Source: JBBQKI01 sp038326725
Lineage (GTDB): Bacteria; Bacteroidota; Bacteroidia; Flavobacteriales; Flavobacteriaceae
Length of the DNA: 64,000 nt
NCBI GenBank assembly: GCA_038326725.1
Contig: JBBQKI010000003.1
Coordinates: 1 to 64,000 of the forward strand
Direction of reading: 5' to 3'
Position numbers and translations under genes: made by a program. The notes below the pieces were generated by a model. The model saw nothing but the letters and a program-made list of their open reading frames with translations. It ran no database searches and was not told the DNA's origin. Shown in pieces: positions 8,230 to 17,007 of this stretch (position 1 is its first letter; each line of letters opens with the position of its first letter).

Positions 8230-10626
8230 ATGCGATCATTTGCATGGGGTTTATTGCTGTTTTTAAGCATTCCCTCTATTTCTCAAAATTGCAATTCCGT
8301 CCTTTCGGGAAGCGTTATCGATCTTCACGATGGTGAGCCTTTAAGCGGCGCGACCCTAATTTTGATAGGGCCGGAAATTTCAGTTTTAACAGATTTTGGT
8401 GGAAATTATAACATTAATGGGCTTTGCGACGGAACCTATTCTGTACAGATTTCGCACCCAGAATGCGACACTAAAACTTTTACTGTCAATGTTAAAGGAA
8501 GTACCACAAAGAACTTTTGGCTGGAACATCATCTTGAAGAATTGAACCAGATAATTATTGAAGGAAAAATCTTTGAAAACAAGTCTGAAAGTCAAGTTCA
8601 AAACAATATTTCCAATGAAACCATTGAACGTTTTAGTGGAGCTTCCTTGGGCGATGCGCTCAACAGCCTTAGCGGGGTTTCTTCACTGAATACTGGAAAT
8701 ACAGTGGTAAAGCCTATTATCAATGGACTTCACAGCAGCCGGGTAGTGATCATAAATGACGGTGCGCGTATGGAAGACCAAGAATGGGGAGCCGAACATG
8801 CACCCAATATTGACATCAACACCGCCGGGAGCATAACGGTGATCAAAGGAGCTTCTGCCCTTCAATACAGCGGTGACGCCGTGGGTGGGGTAATCATTAC
8901 GGAAGCTGCGAAAATTCCTTTAATGGACTCTTTGTACGGGAAAACGATTGTTGGGTTTGCATCAAACGGAAGAGGAAGCACTGTTAGTTCCCATTTGACG
9001 AAAAGCTTTAAAAATGGTTGGTACGGAACGATACAGGGCTCGGTAAAACGGTTTGGAGATTTTGAAACCCCTGATTATGTCTTGAGTAATACAGGTGTTT
9101 CTGAAAAAAATGCATCTCTTAGACTGGGATTGAATCGGATAAATTACGGAGTGGAAGCGACTTATTCGATATTCAAAAATGAGATCGGAATTTTAAGGGC
9201 TTCTCATTTGGGCGGTGCGCAAGATCAGGTAAATGCTATAAACAGCGACCGTCCTTTTGTAATTGACGATTTTACCTATAAAATTGATGCCCCAAAACAG
9301 GAGGTAACACACCACCTCGCAAAAGTAAAAAGCTTTATGGATTTTGACTTTGGAAAATTGCATTTGAATTATGATTTTCAGAAGAACCAGCGGTTTGAAT
9401 TTGATATCCGCCGTGGCGATGATGCGGATAAACCTTCAGTTGACCTTCAGCTAACCACACATACCCTAGCTCTTGGATTAGATACCAGGCTTTCAGAAAA
9501 CTTGGATTTGAAAACGGGAATTATAGCCCGATACCAAAATAATTTCGCCGATCCCTCTACAGGGGTTCGGCGACTGATTCCCGATTTCAAAAGATATGAT
9601 TTGGGAGTGTATGTGGTTGCAGATTACAAATTGAATGAAAATTTGTTAGTTGAAGCCGGGGCACGCTTTGATTATGTTTTTATGGATGTCCTAAAATTTT
9701 ATAGAAAATCTTTTTGGGAATCCAGGGGTTATAACCTATTGTTTCCTGAAATTGTGGTCGAAGATCTCGGGGATCAAATTTTGACAAACCCCGAGCTTAC
9801 TTATGAAAATGGATCTGCAACTGCTGGTTTAGTTTATGAATTTTCAAATGAAAATAAATTTTATCTAAATTATTCATTGGCAACGCGTTCTCCGAATCCA
9901 TCGGAACTTTTCAGTGAAGGTTTGCACCATTCGGCATCGCGAATCGAACTGGGCGATTTGAGGTTTATGCCAGAGGTTTCAAATAAACTCTCGGCCACTT
10001 TTCAGCGGGAATCAGGGAAAATTTCTTTCGCCATAAATCCATATTTGAACAGTATTTCCAATTTCATTTTAATAGAACCCACGGGGATTCAGCAAACCAT
10101 CCGTGGCAATTTTCAAGTGTGGGAATACCGCCAAACTCAAGCCCAATTATTGGGAGTTGATTTGGATTTGAATTTTCCATTATTAAAAAACCTTCAAATG
10201 AACAATCAATTTTCATTGGTAAAAGGGTATGATACCGATTTGGAAAGGCCGTTGATAAATATACCGCCGGCAAGCCTTGAAAATGGGTTAGTTTATGAAA
10301 ATAAATTTCTCAAAAATTTGAGGCTGTCGCTGCAAAGCCAATATAATTTCAAGCAGAATGAATTTCCCAATAACAATTTTGAAGTATTTGTCCCAGAGAC
10401 CGAGAGTTTTGAAACTGTTGATGTAAGTTCGACCCCACCCGCTTATCATTTGATGAACTTTTCCTCAGAGGTGGATATTTATTCAGTTTCAGGATCTGTT
10501 ATCAATCTTGGGCTTTCAGTTTCGAATTTGTTTGATGTTTCCTATAGAAATTATTTAAACCGTCTGAGGTATTATGCGGATGACCTTGGAAGGAACATTA
10601 CCTTATCCGTTAAAATTAATTATTAA
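8230..10626 (+). CDS. TonB-dependent receptor, candidate metal (Zn/Cu) importer
   Basis: A 798-residue outer-membrane receptor. A signal peptide (about 1-18, ending SIS-Q) precedes a carboxypeptidase-like domain (about 25-100), a plug (about 120-220; NGLHSSRVVIINDGARMEDQ, then EWGAEHAPNID, and IKGASALQYSGDAVGGVI), and a barrel ending in NITLSVKINY. The HSSRV...EWGAEHAP plug motif is common to flavobacterial receptors that travel with a small lipoprotein, as here. The His/Cys-rich peptide immediately upstream points to a transition metal as substrate, but nothing in the barrel proves it. The lipoprotein gene follows after 19 bp. Confidence 0.92.
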   Translation: MRSFAWGLLLFLSIPSISQNCNSVLSGSVIDLHDGEPLSGATLILIGPEISVLTDFGGNYNINGLCDGTYSVQISHPECDTKTFTVNVKGSTTKNFWLEHHLEELNQIIIEGKIFENKSESQVQNNISNETIERFSGASLGDALNSLSGVSSLNTGNTVVKPIINGLHSSRVVIINDGARMEDQEWGAEHAPNIDINTAGSITVIKGASALQYSGDAVGGVIITEAAKIPLMDSLYGKTIVGFASNGRGSTVSSHLTKSFKNGWYGTIQGSVKRFGDFETPDYVLSNTGVSEKNASLRLGLNRINYGVEATYSIFKNEIGILRASHLGGAQDQVNAINSDRPFVIDDFTYKIDAPKQEVTHHLAKVKSFMDFDFGKLHLNYDFQKNQRFEFDIRRGDDADKPSVDLQLTTHTLALGLDTRLSENLDLKTGIIARYQNNFADPSTGVRRLIPDFKRYDLGVYVVADYKLNENLLVEAGARFDYVFMDVLKFYRKSFWESRGYNLLFPEIVVEDLGDQILTNPELTYENGSATAGLVYEFSNENKFYLNYSLATRSPNPSELFSEGLHHSASRIELGDLRFMPEVSNKLSATFQRESGKISFAINPYLNSISNFILIEPTGIQQTIRGNFQVWEYRQTQAQLLGVDLDLNFPLLKNLQMNNQFSLVKGYDTDLERPLINIPPASLENGLVYENKFLKNLRLSLQSQYNFKQNEFPNNNFEVFVPETESFETVDVSSTPPAYHLMNFSSEVDIYSVSGSVINLGLSVSNLFDVSYRNYLNRLRYYADDLGRNITLSVKINY

Positions 10627-10645
10627 TAATCTTAAATTTAAAAAT

Positions 10646-11215
10646 ATGAAAACTTTAAAAAATTTATCCCTTGCAATTTTATCAATCAGTTTGTTCACGG
10701 CTTGTTCCAGTGATAATGATGCGCCAATACCCGTGAATGAAGAAGAATTGATCACAACTCTTATTGTTTCCCTACAACCCGCCAGCGGTGGGGATTTAGT
10801 TATATTAAATTATAGGGACATTGATGGTGACGGTCCCAACGGTCCGATAATATCAGTTTCCGGTGATTTAACTACGAATACCACCTATAATGGAACTATT
10901 CAATTGCTGAACGAGTCCGAAGCCCCTGCGGAAAACATCACGCTCGAAGTTTTGGAAGAAGCTGAGGAACATCAATTTTTTTATACAGTTTCGAACGGGT
11001 TTAATGTAACCACGGAATATGACGATACAGATGCCGATGGAAACCCAATAGGGGTTGAATTTACCCTAAATACCGGAGAAGCGAGCAGCGGGAGTATTTC
11101 ATTCATACTGCGCCACGATCTCAATAAAAGCGGGGAAGGCGTTTCGGATGGCGATATAACTAATGCCGGAGGGGAAACTGATATTTCTGCCTTATTCAAT
11201 TTGAATATTTTGTAA
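10646..11215 (+). CDS. Receptor-associated lipoprotein
   Basis: A 189-residue lipoprotein. The upstream in-frame start at 10574 lies inside the receptor gene and is rejected: the ATG at 10646 begins a clear lipoprotein signal, MKTLKNLSLAILSISLFTAC, followed by SSDNDAP, a typical surface-export-like acidic region. The mature part looks beta-rich, with acidic motifs (YRDIDGDGPNGP, EYDDTDADGNP, HDLNKSGEGVSDGDI). Related proteins are annotated as type 1 periplasmic-binding-fold proteins and accompany this receptor type. It may capture or pass substrate to the receptor. Acidic loops would suit cation or Ca binding. A strong terminator follows. Confidence 0.82.
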   Translation: MKTLKNLSLAILSISLFTACSSDNDAPIPVNEEELITTLIVSLQPASGGDLVILNYRDIDGDGPNGPIISVSGDLTTNTTYNGTIQLLNESEAPAENITLEVLEEAEEHQFFYTVSNGFNVTTEYDDTDADGNPIGVEFTLNTGEASSGSISFILRHDLNKSGEGVSDGDITNAGGETDISALFNLNIL

Positions 11216-11230
11216 TTTTTTTTAAAAGAA

Positions 11231-11258
11231 AAGGGCCGCTTTATACGGCCCTTTTTTA
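11231..11258. terminator. Strong bidirectional terminator
   Basis: A perfect 8-bp GC-rich stem (AAGGGCCG / CGGCCCTT) with a 7-nt loop and T-runs on both strands. It serves the receptor operon on the plus strand and the 102-residue gene on the minus strand, whose stop codon lies inside the plus-strand T-run. Confidence 0.88.
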
Positions 11259-11564
11259 TTGGTTTGAACGAATTTTAATTTTTCTCAGCTTGGGATAATC
11301 CTCTTTCTTCCAGACATAAGTATAAAGCCACATAAGTGTAAATGTTGGGACTATATCCGTGAAGGGCAGTAACTCTTCCGCAAAAACGATTACTGATGCT
11401 AATTTCCCATTGATTCCTTTATACATTTGCCTCATTTTATTTGCGGCGAATGGCGCCCATAAAATATCCAAAAATGGCCCAACTACAGGAATGATCAACG
11501 TTATCATCCCAATTAGGTCATAGATGATACCATTGCGCAACAATTTATATTTATAGATTTCCAT
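11256..11564 (-). CDS. Small membrane protein of unknown function
   Basis: A 102-residue protein with hydrophobic segments at about 13-38 (YDLIGMITLIIPVVGPFLDI) and 65-86, and a basic C-terminus (RKIKIRSNQ) that probably stays in the cytoplasm. It lies 49 bp downstream of msrA on the same strand and may be cotranscribed. I do not recognise a family. Confidence 0.7.
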   Translation of the reverse strand: MEIYKYKLLRNGIIYDLIGMITLIIPVVGPFLDILWAPFAANKMRQMYKGINGKLASVIVFAEELLPFTDIVPTFTLMWLYTYVWKKEDYPKLRKIKIRSNQ

Positions 11565-11613
11565 AATTTTTATTTCTAATATTCAAGCAACAAACATTCC
11601 AAAATGATTGTTG

Positions 11614-12153
11614 TCATGTTTTCAATTTATCGGGAAAATAATTATTCAATTTTTCTATTTTTGGGGAAATCACGAACTGGCAATATGGCTGTTGCGTGTT
11701 TTCATTGTAATAATTCAAATGCTCATCCTCTGCATTGTAAAATATGCCCAAAGGTTTCACTTCGGTAACAATTTGTCCATCGAATATTTTTTTGTTCTCC
11801 AATTCGGAAATATATTTTTCGACATTTTCCCTTTGTTCCTCGGTGGTGTAAAAAATTGCGCTCCTATACTGGGTGCCACTATCATTCCCCTGCCGGTTCA
11901 ACGTGGTTGGGTCATGCGTTGCAAAAAAAACTTCAAGTAAGGTTTCAATGGAAACCACATTTTTATCGAAAGTGATTTTAATCCCCTCGGCATGGCCTGT
12001 TCTTCCAGTGCAGACTTCTCGATATGCGGGGTTTTTGATATTGCCACCCGTGTAACCAGAGATTACCTTTTCAACCCCCTCAATCTTTTGAAAGACCGCT
12101 TCGGTGCACCAAAAACATCCTCCGGCCAAAACCAATTCTTCTTTAGGTTTCAT
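11614..12153 (-). CDS. msrA: Peptide-methionine (S)-S-oxide reductase
   Basis: Repairs oxidised methionine (the S-sulfoxide) using thioredoxin-type reductant. The defining GGCFWCTEA motif places the nucleophilic cysteine at C13, with C16 after it. GYTGG and YREVCTGRTGHAE follow as in the family. The length of 179 is normal, with no signal peptide, so it acts in the cytoplasm. The B-type (MsrB) enzyme is not fused. Confidence 0.96.
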   Translation of the reverse strand: MKPKEELVLAGGCFWCTEAVFQKIEGVEKVISGYTGGNIKNPAYREVCTGRTGHAEGIKITFDKNVVSIETLLEVFFATHDPTTLNRQGNDSGTQYRSAIFYTTEEQRENVEKYISELENKKIFDGQIVTEVKPLGIFYNAEDEHLNYYNENTQQPYCQFVISPKIEKLNNYFPDKLKT

Positions 12154-12244
12154 TTTTTTTTTAAAATTACAATTATATTTTAGAGGTTGCTACATTTCTT
12201 AACAAATCATTACCGCAAAATTTATAAGTGCATAAAATTGTAGG

Positions 12245-12252
12245 TAACTTTG
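12245..12252 (+). promoter_or_regulatory. -7 promoter element that fixes the start of the ABC ATPase gene
   Basis: TAACTTTG matches TAnnTTTG and implies a transcript start near 12258. That is downstream of the ATG at 12228 and upstream of the ATG at 12285, which argues for the latter as the real start. No clear TTG is found at -33. Confidence 0.45.
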
Positions 12253-12284
12253 TAAAACTGTATTTTCACACATTAAAAATTTCC

Positions 12285-12944
12285 ATGATTACGGTTAAAA
12301 ATATTCACAAACATTACGGAAATCTTCACGTTTTGAAGGGAGTTGACCTGCATATTGAAAAAGGGGAAATTGTCTCGATAGTCGGGACTTCCGGGGCTGG
12401 AAAAACCACTTTGCTCCAAATTATGGGAACGTTGGATTCTTTTGACAACAGCCAAAGTTCCCTTAATATAAATAACAATAATATAGGTTCACTTTCTACC
12501 AAGCAACTTGCAAAATTCCGAAACGAAAACCTGGGTTTTATTTTTCAGTTTCATCAATTACTGCCCGAGTTTACCGCATTGGAAAATGTATGCATCCCGG
12601 CTTTTATTAAAAACACCCCTAAAAATGAAGCAATAAAAAAAGCTAAAGAACTTTTAGCCTTTTTGGGGCTTTCAAACCGTGAAGACCATAAACCAAATGA
12701 ACTTTCGGGCGGCGAACAGCAGCGGGTGGCTGTGGCAAGGGCCTTGGTAAACAATCCTGCCATTATTTTGGCGGATGAACCCAGCGGGAATTTGGACACG
12801 GAAAGCGCACAGAATCTCCACAACTTGTTTTTCAAACTGCGCGACCAGTTTGGGCAAACCTTCGTTATTGTCACCCACAACGAAGAACTTGCCACAATGG
12901 CAGACCGTAAATTAACGATGCAGGATGGTAAAATCCTTCTTTAA
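12285..12944 (+). CDS. ABC transporter ATP-binding protein, LolD/MacB-like
   Basis: A 219-residue ATPase subunit. Start 12285 is preferred over 12228 because the family begins MITVKNIHK and a promoter element lies between the two. Walker A GTSGAGKT is at residues 34-41, the signature LSGGEQQR at about 140-147, Walker B ILADEPSGNLDT just after, and the switch VTHNEEL near 198. The DEPSGNLD form is typical of LolD/MacB/FtsE-type ATPases that drive lipoprotein release or mechanotransmission rather than bulk import. No permease gene is adjacent, so the partner must be elsewhere. The TIGR02757-family gene starts 2 bp after its stop. Confidence 0.88.
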   Translation: MITVKNIHKHYGNLHVLKGVDLHIEKGEIVSIVGTSGAGKTTLLQIMGTLDSFDNSQSSLNINNNNIGSLSTKQLAKFRNENLGFIFQFHQLLPEFTALENVCIPAFIKNTPKNEAIKKAKELLAFLGLSNREDHKPNELSGGEQQRVAVARALVNNPAIILADEPSGNLDTESAQNLHNLFFKLRDQFGQTFVIVTHNEELATMADRKLTMQDGKILL

Positions 12945-12946
12945 AA

Positions 12947-13711
12947 ATGAATTTTAAGGATTTAAAGGAATTTCTCGACGAAAAGGCGACATTTTACAAC
13001 CGCCCCAATTTTATTGAACACGATCCTATCCAGATTCCACACCGGTTTTCGGAAAAGGAAGATATTGAAATTTCAGCTTTTTTGGTGGCAACCCTTGCGT
13101 GGGGAAATCGGAAAGGCATTATCAATAGTGGTAACCGCTTGATGCAGATTATGGGCAATTCGCCCTTTGATTTTATAATGGATTTTTCAGAAAAGAAAAC
13201 TGATAATCTTTCAGGTTTTGTCCATCGCACTTTCAATGAAACCGATCTTTTATATTTTTTAAAATCGCTTCAAAATCTTTACAAAAATTACGGCGGTTTA
13301 GAAGCTGTTTTTTTTAATTATTCAGAAAAAAATACCCTTCAACCTGGGATACATCATTTCAAAAAAGAATTTTTCAGCCTTCCACACGAACCACGTTCAC
13401 AAAAACACATCAGCGATCCACTGAAGAATTCTGCCGCAAAACGGATAAATATGTTTTTACGTTGGATGGTTCGAAACGATGCAAACGGAGTGGATTTCGG
13501 AATTTGGAAAACCCTCTCTCCTGCCCAACTTTCCTGTCCATTGGACGTCCATAGCGGCAATGTGGCCCGTAAACTGAGACTGTTAAGCAGAAAGCAAAAT
13601 GACGGAAAGGCTGTTAAGGAACTAGATATTTACTTGAGAAAGCTTGATGTTAAAGATCCCGTGAAATATGATTTTGCATTATTTGGTCTTGGAGCATTTG
13701 AACGTTTTTAA
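12947..13711 (+). CDS. TIGR02757 family protein
   Basis: A 254-residue soluble protein matching the Bacteroidota-enriched TIGR02757 family of unknown function. Recognisable parts are FIEHDPIQIPHRFSEKEDIE, LAWGNRKGIINSGNRLM, RWMVRNDANGVDFGIW, and the C-terminal DPVKYDFALFGLGAFE. The helical pattern is compatible with a HhH-glycosylase-like fold, but no catalytic residue can be assigned from sequence. It lies 2 bp after the ABC ATPase, so the two are coupled. Confidence 0.85.
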   Translation: MNFKDLKEFLDEKATFYNRPNFIEHDPIQIPHRFSEKEDIEISAFLVATLAWGNRKGIINSGNRLMQIMGNSPFDFIMDFSEKKTDNLSGFVHRTFNETDLLYFLKSLQNLYKNYGGLEAVFFNYSEKNTLQPGIHHFKKEFFSLPHEPRSQKHISDPLKNSAAKRINMFLRWMVRNDANGVDFGIWKTLSPAQLSCPLDVHSGNVARKLRLLSRKQNDGKAVKELDIYLRKLDVKDPVKYDFALFGLGAFERF

Positions 13712-13807
13712 CAGAAGTAGTCCAATACTATTTTTTTAACATATACTTAGCTATCTTTATAGCTTTGCTAAAATTTAGTTTTAAAGTATTTATTTAAAGA
13801 AAACGCC

Positions 13808-15016
13808 TTGATAGCACCCCTTTTCCCCCTTAATGAAAAGCAACGTATAGACGCTCTAAAGAGCTATAATTTACTTGACACCTTACCTGAAAAGGATTTT
13901 GAAAATATCACCACTCTCGTGGCTAATATTTGTGAAGTCCCAATTTCATTAGTTACTTTATTGGATTCGGATCGAAATTTTTTAAAATCACATTATGGCA
14001 TTCCCTTTAATGAATCGCCACGTGATATATCATTTTGCGGCCATGCGATTTTGGATAATTCTGAAATTTTTATTGTGGAAGATTCCCGGGAAGATATGAG
14101 GTTTAAGGATAATCCCTTAGTTAGTGAAAATGGTGCAATATTTTATGCAGGCGTTCCATTGATCAATGACGATAATTATGCCTTGGGCACATTATGTGTT
14201 TTTGACACGAAGCCACGAACACTTTCACAAACTCAAAAAAATACGCTCATCGCCTTAGGCAAGCAGGTTATGAACCTTTTTGAGGCCCGAAAACAAAATA
14301 AAATCCTAAATGAATTACAAATTGAACTAAAAACCCGTAATGAAGAATTGAAAAATTATGCCGGTATAATTTCTCACGATATGAAAATGCCCTTGGCAAA
14401 TATTATACTTACCACGGATATTTTAAGGAAAAAATATGCTGCAAATCTCGATGATGAAGCAATGAGGTATTTGAATTATTTAAAAGATTCCTCTTTCACA
14501 TTGAGCGATTATATTACAGGTCTATTGAATCACTACGAAAGTGATAAATTAATGGCCCGCTCAGAAGAAGCTTTCGATATCCACGAACTTTTGGAAGGTA
14601 TCATTGATCTTTTGAACATCAATATTGATTGCGAAATAAATATTCCCGAATTCAATGTTGAGATGAATTGTAATAAAATAGCTTTGGAGCAAATATTTTT
14701 AAACCTCTTGGGCAACAGTATAAAATACAATAACAAGGAGCAAATCATTATATCGATAGATTGTTCTCAAGATGATGATTTTTATATTTTCAGCATAACC
14801 GATAACGGGGTCGGAATTCCTAAAGGGAAGATGGATTCCATTTTTGCACTTTTTACCACCTTGGACAATAAGGACAGAAACGGAAACAAGGGTAATGGAA
14901 TTGGCCTTTCAACCGTGAAAAAGCTAGTCACGGGCTTGGGCGGTGAAATCACTGTTGCCTCCAAATTAGACAGCGGAAGTATTTTCAAATTCACGATAAA
15001 AAAGAATAATTGCTAG
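13808..15016 (+). CDS. Cytosolic GAF-domain sensor histidine kinase
   Basis: A 402-residue kinase starting at TTG 13808 (MIAPLFPLNEKQRIDAL). The GAF domain spans about 26-160 and includes SFCGHAILDNSEIFIVED. A short coiled linker leads to the HisKA helix pair with phospho-accepting H190 (GIISHDMKMPLANI). The HATPase domain shows NLLGNSIKYN, DNGVGIPK and GNGIGLSTVKKLV. There is no membrane segment, so it must sense an intracellular signal. No response regulator is adjacent. The GAF type with FCGHAI is common in bacteriophytochrome-like and redox-linked kinases, but a bilin-binding cysteine is not evident. Confidence 0.92.
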   Translation: MIAPLFPLNEKQRIDALKSYNLLDTLPEKDFENITTLVANICEVPISLVTLLDSDRNFLKSHYGIPFNESPRDISFCGHAILDNSEIFIVEDSREDMRFKDNPLVSENGAIFYAGVPLINDDNYALGTLCVFDTKPRTLSQTQKNTLIALGKQVMNLFEARKQNKILNELQIELKTRNEELKNYAGIISHDMKMPLANIILTTDILRKKYAANLDDEAMRYLNYLKDSSFTLSDYITGLLNHYESDKLMARSEEAFDIHELLEGIIDLLNINIDCEINIPEFNVEMNCNKIALEQIFLNLLGNSIKYNNKEQIIISIDCSQDDDFYIFSITDNGVGIPKGKMDSIFALFTTLDNKDRNGNKGNGIGLSTVKKLVTGLGGEITVASKLDSGSIFKFTIKKNNC

Positions 15017-15063
15017 TATGCGCCTTTAATTTCAAGTTATGGCTGTAATTGCATTGCATTTTT

Positions 15064-15071
15064 TATCTTTG
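15064..15071 (+). promoter_or_regulatory. Probable -7 element upstream of the BatA-like gene
   Basis: TATCTTTG matches TAnnTTTG exactly and sits 16 bp before the ATG at 15088, implying a very short leader of about 10 nt. No good -33 TTG at the standard spacing. Confidence 0.35.
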
Positions 15072-15087
15072 AAAAATATTTTTTCGA

Positions 15088-17007
15088 ATGCAGCTTAAAC
15101 ACCCGGAACTTCTTTATGCCCTCTTTCTACTGCTCATCCCCATTTTTATCCACCTTTTTCAACTCCGTCGTTTTCAAAGGATAGATTTTACCAATGTTGC
15201 TTTCTTAAAAAAAGTTACCCTTCAAACCCGGAAAAGCTCACAATTAAAAAAATGGCTCACGCTTTTTATACGCTTGTTTGCCCTAGCCTGCTTAATCATC
15301 GCTTTCGCGCAACCTTTTACAGCCTCAAAAACCGCATTAAATAAAGAAAAAGAAACTGTTCTTTATATTGATAATTCTTTCAGTATGGAGGCAAAGGGAA
15401 ATCAAGGACCGCTTTTACAACGCGCTTTGCAGGATGTTTTTGAGCAGGCGGGAAGCAATACTTTAAGCTGGTTTACCAACGATTTTGAACGGAAAAATGC
15501 TTCTATTTCAGATTTTAAAAGTGAAATCCTCTCCGTTCCCTATTCTCAAAAACAATTAACTCCGGAAGAAGTGCTGTTAAAGGCAAACCAATTATTTTCA
15601 AAAAACACTGGCAGCGATAAACGGTTGATTTTTATCTCGGATTTTCAACAGAAAGATGATTTCCCGCAAATACCGGAAGCTATTTCAATAAATGCCGTAC
15701 AGTTAAACCCTGTAAATTCCAATAATATTTCAATTGATTCTGCCTATATCGAATCCAAGGTCGGCAGTGCAATACAGCTGAACGTGGCTATTTCCAACCG
15801 AGGAGACAAGGTGGGGAACATTCCGGTTTCTTTGTTTAAAAATGATACTCTTTTGGCCAAAACCGGGATTGATTTTTCGGAAAAAAACGAATCTGTCATT
15901 CCTTTTAATATTGAAACTGTTTCAGGCTTTAATGGTAAACTTGAACTGTTGGACCCAAACCTTTCGTTTGATAACACGCTTTTTTTCAGCATTAATGCCC
16001 CAAAAAAAATAAAAGTGCTTACAATAAATGAAGCCGATGCAGGTTTTCTCCAAAAACTTTTCTTAAAGGACGAATTTGAATATGTTCAGCAAAATTTTAA
16101 AGAGTTAAACTATAACATCATCCCAGAACAAAATTTCATAATTCTCAATGAAGTCAACGAAATTCCAGCCTCGCTTTCAGTTTCCCTAAAATCTTTTAGC
16201 GACAACGGAGGCAGCATTTTTATTGTTCCCCCCGTCGAAATGAAGATGGAAAATTATAATTCGCTAATTTCAATTTTGGGATTGGGCACATTTTCGGAAA
16301 CGGTGGTACAGGAAAAAAATATTTCAAAAATTGTTTTTTCGCATCCTTTATATGAAAATGTTTTTGAAAAAGAAGTGGTCAATTTTCAGTTCCCGAAGGT
16401 GAACTCTTTTTCCAATATAATCAGCAATGCCACTGCCGCCCTTGCTTTTGAAGACGGGAAACCTTTTTTGCTGCAAAATGGCAACACTTATTTAAGCACC
16501 GCTTCAATCAATAATGAAAATTCAAATTTTCAAAATTCGCCATTGATAGTTCCAACCCTTTTAAATATGGCACAGCAAAGTTTGCCGTTGCCAAGGCTGT
16601 ATTATTCCATTGGTAAGCAAAACACCTTTGCAGTGCCCGTGACTTTGCAGCAAGATGAAATCTTGAAATTGAAGAATGAAATGGAAGAATTTATCCCATT
16701 ACAACAAACAAAATCCAATTACGTAACCCTCACTACAGCGGAAGAACCCGCCATTTCCGGGACCTATCAAATTCAAAAAGAAAATGAAACTTTGGAGGCC
16801 GTTAGCTATAATTATGACCGTACAGAAAGTGAACTTTCCTATGCCAATGTGGAAGATTGGAACGGGGCCGAAGTTTTCACTTCGGTTGAAAATCTTTTTG
16901 AAACCATCAGCGAAGAGAATTCAATAACCGGATTTTGGAAATGGTTTGCTATTTTTGCACTGATCTTTCTCATTTTTGAAATGCTTATCCTAAAATACTT
17001 CCCATGA
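15088..17007 (+). CDS. BatA-domain membrane protein with vWA-like region
   Basis: A 639-residue inner-membrane protein. The N-terminal BatA-type domain holds two membrane helices (about 6-26 and 58-76) and the RRFQRIDFTNVAFLKKV segment. A vWA-like domain begins near residue 90 with VLYIDNSFSMEAKG, a MIDAS-like DxSxS. A long periplasmic region and one C-terminal helix (about 616-636) follow. This two-anchor layout is typical of Bacteroidota proteins related to Bacteroides aerotolerance Bat components, though no MoxR ATPase is nearby. The stop overlaps the next start (ATGA at 17004-17007), so it is coupled to the dihydroorotase-like gene. Confidence 0.85.
   Translation: MQLKHPELLYALFLLLIPIFIHLFQLRRFQRIDFTNVAFLKKVTLQTRKSSQLKKWLTLFIRLFALACLIIAFAQPFTASKTALNKEKETVLYIDNSFSMEAKGNQGPLLQRALQDVFEQAGSNTLSWFTNDFERKNASISDFKSEILSVPYSQKQLTPEEVLLKANQLFSKNTGSDKRLIFISDFQQKDDFPQIPEAISINAVQLNPVNSNNISIDSAYIESKVGSAIQLNVAISNRGDKVGNIPVSLFKNDTLLAKTGIDFSEKNESVIPFNIETVSGFNGKLELLDPNLSFDNTLFFSINAPKKIKVLTINEADAGFLQKLFLKDEFEYVQQNFKELNYNIIPEQNFIILNEVNEIPASLSVSLKSFSDNGGSIFIVPPVEMKMENYNSLISILGLGTFSETVVQEKNISKIVFSHPLYENVFEKEVVNFQFPKVNSFSNIISNATAALAFEDGKPFLLQNGNTYLSTASINNENSNFQNSPLIVPTLLNMAQQSLPLPRLYYSIGKQNTFAVPVTLQQDEILKLKNEMEEFIPLQQTKSNYVTLTTAEEPAISGTYQIQKENETLEAVSYNYDRTESELSYANVEDWNGAEVFTSVENLFETISEENSITGFWKWFAIFALIFLIFEMLILKYFP

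Noticed and set aside
12228..12284. Upstream ATG start for the LolD-like ATPase
   Set aside because: A TAnnTTTG element lies downstream of this ATG, and the added residues do not match the family.
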